From Thermoplasmata archaeon (GTDB lineage: Archaea > Thermoplasmatota > E2 > DHVEG-1 > B18-G2): 9,223 bases of DNA. Position numbers and translations under genes: made by a program. The notes below the pieces were generated by a model. That model saw only the letters and a program-made list of their open reading frames with translations. It was not told the origin of the DNA and did no database searches. Positions 6,392 to 9,223 of this stretch are shown piece after piece; within the stretch, counting starts at the first letter, position 1, and each line of letters begins with the position of its first letter. Location of the stretch: contig JAGHAD010000093.1 of the NCBI GenBank assembly GCA_021161685.1, positions 1-9,223 on the forward strand, written 5' to 3'.

Positions 6392-7302
6392 ATCAACTTA
6401 CCAACCTCATCAGCTACATCCACACCAGCATTAAACCTCTTTAGTTTCTCCTTAATTTCTTTCTCCTTTACTCTGCTAAAAACAACTCCTTTCTTTGCCA
6501 TGATCGTACCTTCGACAACCGCACTCCTCGGCATGAAAACAACATCCGCATATATGTTTCCTATAACTTTTGAATTCTCTCCAAGGGTAACCGCACCAGA
6601 TGCTGAGATGTTTCCATGTATCTCTGCCCTGCTTCCAACGAATATCGTTGACCCGGAGAGACTGCCATACACAAGGCTGTCCTCTCCTATTTTTATATCT
6701 CCCCCAGTATCGAAGTTACCTACTACTTTGCAATTGCATCCAATTTTCATTGAGTATGGTGTTTTAGAGCTGTCCGTACCAATTGTTGCACCCGAGGGGA
6801 TGAACACGAATTTCTTGGAGACCGGGATTGGATTGCTTTCCTGCTCAAGTTCTTGCATTATGCGTTCCACTTCTTCGCTCTTTCCAAGCTTGAGAAGGTG
6901 GGCAATATATATGAAAATGTAAATTATCAGGGGAATTGGACTCCTTATGCTAATCAACCCTTTCGCCTCAAAGCCTTTCCTTATTTCCACATCATTTCCA
7001 ACGTCCAGATCTCCTTTAACATAAAGTTTGCCATCGATCAGCACCTTCTCACCCAAGTAAACGTTTCCGCTACTTTCAACATCCCCTCCTATCTTAGAAA
7101 ACGAATCTATCATTATATCCTTATCTGCATTCAGGTTCCCTCTAATTTGCGCCCTTTCTCCTATAAATATCCTCTCCTTTGTTCTTATACCAAAACCAAG
7201 AGAGACATCGTCGCTTACTACAACGTCGCCATCGGTTACTATTTCATACTCTTCAAACCTGGTCGAATCTGGAAAAACCAACGTTTTCCTATCAAACGGC
7301 AT
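6385..7302 (-). CDS. Bactofilin-like polymer-forming protein with split beta-helix
   Basis: The 305-residue protein consists of short repeated strands with Gly/Asn turns, typical of bactofilin (polymer-forming cytoskeletal) beta-helices: for example IFIGERAQIRGNL, VYLGEKVLIDGKLYVKGDL, IKIGEDSLVYGSL, IFVGSRAEIHGNI, VTLGENSKVIGNI. Two helix blocks are seen, about 20-115 and 165-275. Between them lies a hydrophobic segment (about 118-138, IPLIIYIFIYIAHLLKLG) followed by a charged helix (KSEEVERIMQELEQE), and the C-terminus is a basic helix. Bactofilins self-assemble into filaments that scaffold membrane- or wall-linked processes. The hydrophobic segment could insert in or lie on the membrane. 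This is about twice the length of a typical single-block bacterial bactofilin. It is the first gene of the minus-strand cluster, 4 bases before the GTPase gene. The start at 7302 fits a leaderless transcript from a TATA-like box at 7333-7325. Confidence 0.75.
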   Translation of the reverse strand: MPFDRKTLVFPDSTRFEEYEIVTDGDVVVSDDVSLGFGIRTKERIFIGERAQIRGNLNADKDIMIDSFSKIGGDVESSGNVYLGEKVLIDGKLYVKGDLDVGNDVEIRKGFEAKGLISIRSPIPLIIYIFIYIAHLLKLGKSEEVERIMQELEQESNPIPVSKKFVFIPSGATIGTDSSKTPYSMKIGCNCKVVGNFDTGGDIKIGEDSLVYGSLSGSTIFVGSRAEIHGNISASGAVTLGENSKVIGNIYADVVFMPRSAVVEGTIMAKKGVVFSRVKEKEIKEKLKRFNAGVDVADEVGKLME

Positions 7303-7323
7303 TTGAATGCTGAAAGGAAAAAG

Positions 7324-7340
7324 GAAATAAAATCTTTGTC
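7324..7340 (-). promoter_or_regulatory. Promoter of the bactofilin-led operon
   Basis: On the minus strand GACAAAG (7340-7334) precedes ATTTTATTT (7333-7325). A TATA centre near 7329 predicts a start at about 7303, adjacent to the ATG at 7302, so the mRNA would be leaderless. A second AT-rich element on this strand (CATAAAAATG, 7355-7346) could instead give a leader of about 20 bases. Confidence 0.45.
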
Positions 7341-7355
7341 AAAAACATTTTTATG
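7340..7355 (+). promoter_or_regulatory. Promoter of tRNA-Ser
   Basis: CAAAAAC (7340-7346, BRE-like) followed by TTTTTATG (7348-7355) has its centre near 7351, giving a predicted start at about 7377, one base before the mature tRNA 5' end. A closer AT-rich stretch (ATTTATAAG, 7365-7373) is too near the tRNA to drive it. The 75-base gap therefore holds divergent, overlapping promoters for the tRNA and the bactofilin operon. Confidence 0.5.
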
Positions 7356-7377
7356 AAACATGCGATTTATAAGCTCA

Positions 7378-7466
7378 GCCGAGGTAGCAAAGCCAGGCCA
7401 AATGCGCCGGCCTTGAGAGCCGGTTCCCCTTTGCGGGGAGCAGGGGTTCGAATCCCCTCCTCGGCG
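7378..7466 (+). tRNA. tRNA-Ser (anticodon UGA)
   Basis: The acceptor stem GCCGAGG (7378-7384) pairs fully with CCTCGGC (7459-7465), and G7466 is the discriminator expected for tRNA-Ser. The D stem is GCA/TGC. The anticodon stem CCGGC/GCCGG (7407-7411, 7419-7423) closes the loop CTTGAGA, with anticodon TGA at 7414-7416, reading the Ser codon UCA. A long class II variable arm (CCCC...GGGG around 7426-7438) confirms serine rather than a short-arm tRNA. The T arm is AGGGG-TTCGAAT-CCCCT (7442-7458). There is no intron, and CCA is not encoded (TTT follows). The gene lies on the strand opposite to tuf and rps10, although in some archaea, as I recall, EF-1alpha, S10 and tRNA-Ser genes run in the same direction. 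Confidence 0.97.
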
Positions 7467-7711
7467 TTTGTTAGATTAGACAAAGTTGTAGGTTTTGTAG
7501 CAACTAACTCTAATTGGGAAAGAGCAATGAGTGAAAGAATGGAGAAAAGATCCAGATAACCTTTTTGATGTATTGTAATACTTCTTTGCCAACCCCATAT
7601 CGATAACAAAAGAAAGCAGAGCATTACCCATCCCAGCTAGAATATACTTGGCATTGTACCTGGCATTGGGATGGAAATGCATACAATCAAGGTTGTTGCC
7701 TACAATAGAAC

Positions 7712-7790
7712 TTTTAATGTCAGCAGTGCAGAACTATCTGCCATTTGCCTTCCGTGAGGAAGGTAACAGGTTTTCCTCACTCCATGGAGT
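7712..7790 (+). ncRNA. Candidate structured RNA upstream of a GNRA hairpin (speculative)
   Basis: A TATA-like TTTTAAT at 7712-7718 predicts a plus-strand start near 7741. Four bases later a 9-bp stem (7745-7753 with 7758-7766, one G-U pair) is closed by GTGA, a GNRA tetraloop only when read on the plus strand. GTGAGGAA (7754-7761) is also exactly complementary to TTCCTCAC (7773-7780), giving a mutually exclusive fold, and a 12-base palindrome follows. No known RNA family (C/D, H/ACA, SRP, RNase P) is recognisable. Both the function and the transcript are inferred. Confidence 0.25.
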
Positions 7791-7823
7791 CGGTTTCTCG
7801 TTTGGAAGAGATAACTTTAGATC

Positions 7824-7833
7824 AAAAAATAAA
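7824..7833 (-). terminator. T-rich terminator candidate after rps10
   Basis: The minus strand reads TTTATTTTTT, about 40 bases beyond the rps10 stop. Archaeal RNA polymerase terminates at such T tracts without needing a hairpin. It is the best T tract downstream of the tuf-rps10 unit in this window. Confidence 0.45.
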
Positions 7834-7871
7834 CGAACTTGAGAGATTTTCACTTGGACGTTTTGATTCGA

Positions 7872-8183
7872 TTAAGACTTGAGAACTATCTCGATATGAA
7901 CTCCATCTGGAACTTGTATTCTCATTAGTTGCCTTAATGCTCTATCACTTGCATCTAGATCTATTAACCTTTTGTGTATCCTCATCTCCCAGTGATCCCA
8001 TGTTTCTGAACCTTCCCCATCTGGACTTTTCCTGCACGGCACTCTCAAGCGTTTTGTCGGTAAGGGTATAGGACCTTTCATGGCAACTCCTGTCCTTTCC
8101 GCAAGTGACTTTATCTGAGCACAGACTTCATCCAACTTTTTCGGATCCGTACCGGTTAATGATATCCTCGCTTTCTGCGCCAT
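7872..8183 (-). CDS. rps10: Small ribosomal subunit protein uS10
   Basis: The 103-residue protein is full length for archaeal S10 and is clear throughout: [20 protein letters not shown] at the start, then [41 protein letters not shown] split over residues 29-67, [19 protein letters not shown] and the C-terminal [11 protein letters not shown]. uS10 binds the 30S head and contacts 16S rRNA and uS14/uS3. The gene follows tuf by 33 bases, the order usual in archaea, and is probably co-transcribed. The Shine-Dalgarno is weak (AGGGAAATC before the ATG), and the spacer is T-rich on the coding strand, so a separate promoter or partial termination between the two genes is possible. Confidence 0.97.
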   Translation of the reverse strand: MAQKARISLTGTDPKKLDEVCAQIKSLAERTGVAMKGPIPLPTKRLRVPCRKSPDGEGSETWDHWEMRIHKRLIDLDASDRALRQLMRIQVPDGVHIEIVLKS

Positions 8184-8216
8184 TTGATTTCCCTAAATAA
8201 AAATAAAAAGGGTTAT
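8184..8216 (-). promoter_or_regulatory. T-rich tuf-rps10 spacer
   Basis: On the minus strand the spacer contains two TTTTTA blocks (8209-8198) flanked by CCC and GGG, followed by AGGGAAATC next to the rps10 ATG. It could act as a partial U-tract terminator, as a TATA-type promoter for rps10 (TTTTTATT centred near 8206 would start transcription around the ATG), or only as a leader. The sequence does not decide between these. Confidence 0.3.
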
Positions 8217-9223
8217 TTATGCCTTTTCAACCTCTACGCATATACCAGCAGCTATGGTTTGACCCATGTCTCTTATTGCGAATCTTCCTAACTGTGGAAA
8301 TTCTCTCATTGGCTCGATTACCATTGGTCTCGTTGGAACAATTCTCACTAGAGCTGCATCTCCAGTTTTCAGGTATTCTGGATTTTCTTCTTTGACTTCT
8401 CCAGTTCTCGGATCGAATTTCTTTATGAGCTCATCGAATCTGCAAGCCACCTGAGCCGTGTGGCAATGGAAAACTGGCGTGTATCCCTTTGTTATAACCG
8501 ATGGGTGGTTGAGTATCATAATCCTTGCAGTGAAAGCCTTTGCCACAGTTGGAGGATTGTCAACAGGACCCGCCACGTCTCCTCTCCTTATGTCGCTCTT
8601 CGAGACTCCTCTTATGTTGGCACCTATGTTATCTCCAGGTACGGCCTGTGGAATTTGTTCATGGTGCATCTCTATGGTTTTTACCTCTCCCTTGACTCCG
8701 CCTGGCTTCTTGCTGGGCAGGAATATTAAGGTCATGCCCGGTTTCATTACGCCTGTAACCACTCTCCCTACTGGGACAGTACCAACTCCAGTTATCGAGT
8801 AAACATCCTGCACGGGCCATCTAAGTGGTTTATCTATGGGTTTCTCTGGCACCTTAAAGTTGTTGAGTGCTTCTAGCACAGTGGGACCGTCCCACCATGT
8901 CAGTTTCCCTCTGTCCTTAACCACGTTGTCTCCTCTGAATGCAGATACTGGAACGTACTGTAATTGTTCATCCTTGTAGCCTATGCTCTTCAATAACTTG
9001 TCAACCTCCTCTTTAACCTTCTCGTATTTCGCCTTATCGTAGTTCACTTCATCCATCTTGTTTATTGCCACTACAATTTGGTCTACACCCAACGTCCTCG
9101 CTAGAAAGGCATGCTCCTTCGTTTGAGCCATTACTCCCTCTGGGGCAGCAACTACCAAAACGGCTGCATCAGCCTGGCTTGTTCCGGTGATCATGTTCTT
9201 AACGAAGTCCCTGTGGCCTGGAG
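8217..9223 (-). CDS. tuf: Translation elongation factor 1-alpha (partial; 5' end outside the window)
   Basis: The frame is open to the right window edge; the first complete codons there read [10 protein letters not shown], the G3 region (D-A-PGH), so the internal Met at 9194 is not the start. About 90-100 N-terminal residues, including the P-loop, lie outside. Visible are G4 NKMD (in [10 protein letters not shown]), G5 VSAFRGDNV, the domain II beta-barrel ([20 protein letters not shown]) and domain III with the [17 protein letters not shown] and [14 protein letters not shown] segments, ending [24 protein letters not shown] split across the last 24 residues. EF-1alpha carries aminoacyl-tRNA to the ribosomal A site with [17 protein letters not shown] marks it as archaeal/eukaryotic, not bacterial EF-Tu. 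It is followed by rps10 after 33 bases. Confidence 0.97.
   Translation of the reverse strand, partial: PGHRDFVKNMITGTSQADAAVLVVAAPEGVMAQTKEHAFLARTLGVDQIVVAINKMDEVNYDKAKYEKVKEEVDKLLKSIGYKDEQLQYVPVSAFRGDNVVKDRGKLTWWDGPTVLEALNNFKVPEKPIDKPLRWPVQDVYSITGVGTVPVGRVVTGVMKPGMTLIFLPSKKPGGVKGEVKTIEMHHEQIPQAVPGDNIGANIRGVSKSDIRRGDVAGPVDNPPTVAKAFTARIMILNHPSVITKGYTPVFHCHTAQVACRFDELIKKFDPRTGEVKEENPEYLKTGDAALVRIVPTRPMVIEPMREFPQLGRFAIRDMGQTIAAGICVEVEKA

Larger units (their letters stand above)
7467..7871. other. Intergenic region of about 400 bases between tRNA-Ser and rps10
   Basis: I see no confident gene here. It contains a minus-strand open frame at 7733-7476 with protein-like sequence but no recognised family, a hairpin with GNRA tetraloop at 7745-7766, a competing 8-bp stem at 7754-7780, a perfect 12-base palindrome ACTCCATGGAGT at 7779-7790, and a T-rich tract on the minus strand at 7833-7824 that may end the tuf-rps10 transcript. 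A TTTTTG at 7563-7568 could end the tRNA transcript. Confidence 0.6.

Noticed and set aside
6853..7356. Plus-strand 167-codon open frame opposite the bactofilin gene
   Set aside because: It is antisense to a clear beta-helix gene, has no recognisable motif and runs into the tRNA promoter region.
7573..7584. GTATTGTAATAC short hairpin after the tRNA
   Set aside because: A 5-bp AT-rich stem with a 2-base loop is within chance expectation and unlikely to fold.
7353..7624. Open frames on both strands across the tRNA
   Set aside because: They translate the tRNA gene itself; the complete cloverleaf explains the sequence.
9192..9194. Internal Met at 9194 as the EF-1alpha start
   Set aside because: The frame continues to the window edge with the conserved PGHRDFVKN segment, so the gene is partial, not short.
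1..9223. CRISPR arrays, insertion sequences, tandem repeats or defence-gene clusters
   Set aside because: I found no regularly spaced repeats, transposase motifs, terminal inverted repeats with target duplications, or defence-associated domains in the window.

Overview
The window is from an archaeon. It encodes the C-terminal three quarters of translation elongation factor 1-alpha (EF-1alpha, not bacterial EF-Tu), an archaeal ribosomal protein uS10, a tRNA-Ser without an encoded CCA end, a PurP-family ATP-grasp enzyme (an archaeal alternative for a late purine step) and a geranylgeranyl-reductase-like flavoprotein (archaeal lipids). TATA boxes lie about 26 bases before several start codons. 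The EF-1alpha and S10 sequences look euryarchaeal in style, but I cannot name a lineage.

Layout, left to right. Bases 1-189 hold an open frame that may be the tail of an unknown gene, with a perfect 10-bp inverted repeat inside it. Bases 238-2880 (+) encode a secreted, glycoside-hydrolase-like protein of about 880 residues (DUF6259 type), whose start I move to 238. Convergent to it, on the minus strand, is a five-gene cluster read from right to left: a bactofilin-like polymer-forming protein (7302-6385), an Obg/YchF-like GTPase with a TGS domain (6380-5178), a GGR-family FAD protein (5181-4159), a PurP-family enzyme (4121-3057) and a 52-residue pentapeptide-repeat protein (3040-2882) with a near-perfect Shine-Dalgarno. 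Gaps are 4 bases, a 4-base overlap, 37 bases and 16 bases, so the first three genes are very likely one operon. PurP probably also has its own promoter, and the small gene follows it.

A tRNA-Ser(UGA) lies on the plus strand at 7378-7466, divergent from the bactofilin gene. About 400 bases without a confident gene follow. They hold a GNRA-tetraloop hairpin with a competing fold, a T-rich terminator candidate for the minus strand, and a possibly decayed minus-strand frame. The window ends with rps10 and the EF-1alpha gene (tuf), minus strand, transcribed tuf then rps10. The tuf gene runs off the right edge.

The genes do not form one obvious pathway. tuf, rps10, tRNA-Ser and the ribosome-associated type of GTPase concern translation. 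PurP and the GGR-like protein are metabolic, the bactofilin-like protein is structural, and the DUF6259 protein is an extracellular carbohydrate-active candidate. The points most worth attention are the archaeal bactofilin with its split beta-helix, the small pentapeptide gene, the recurrent leaderless promoter geometry, and the structured intergenic region between tRNA-Ser and rps10.
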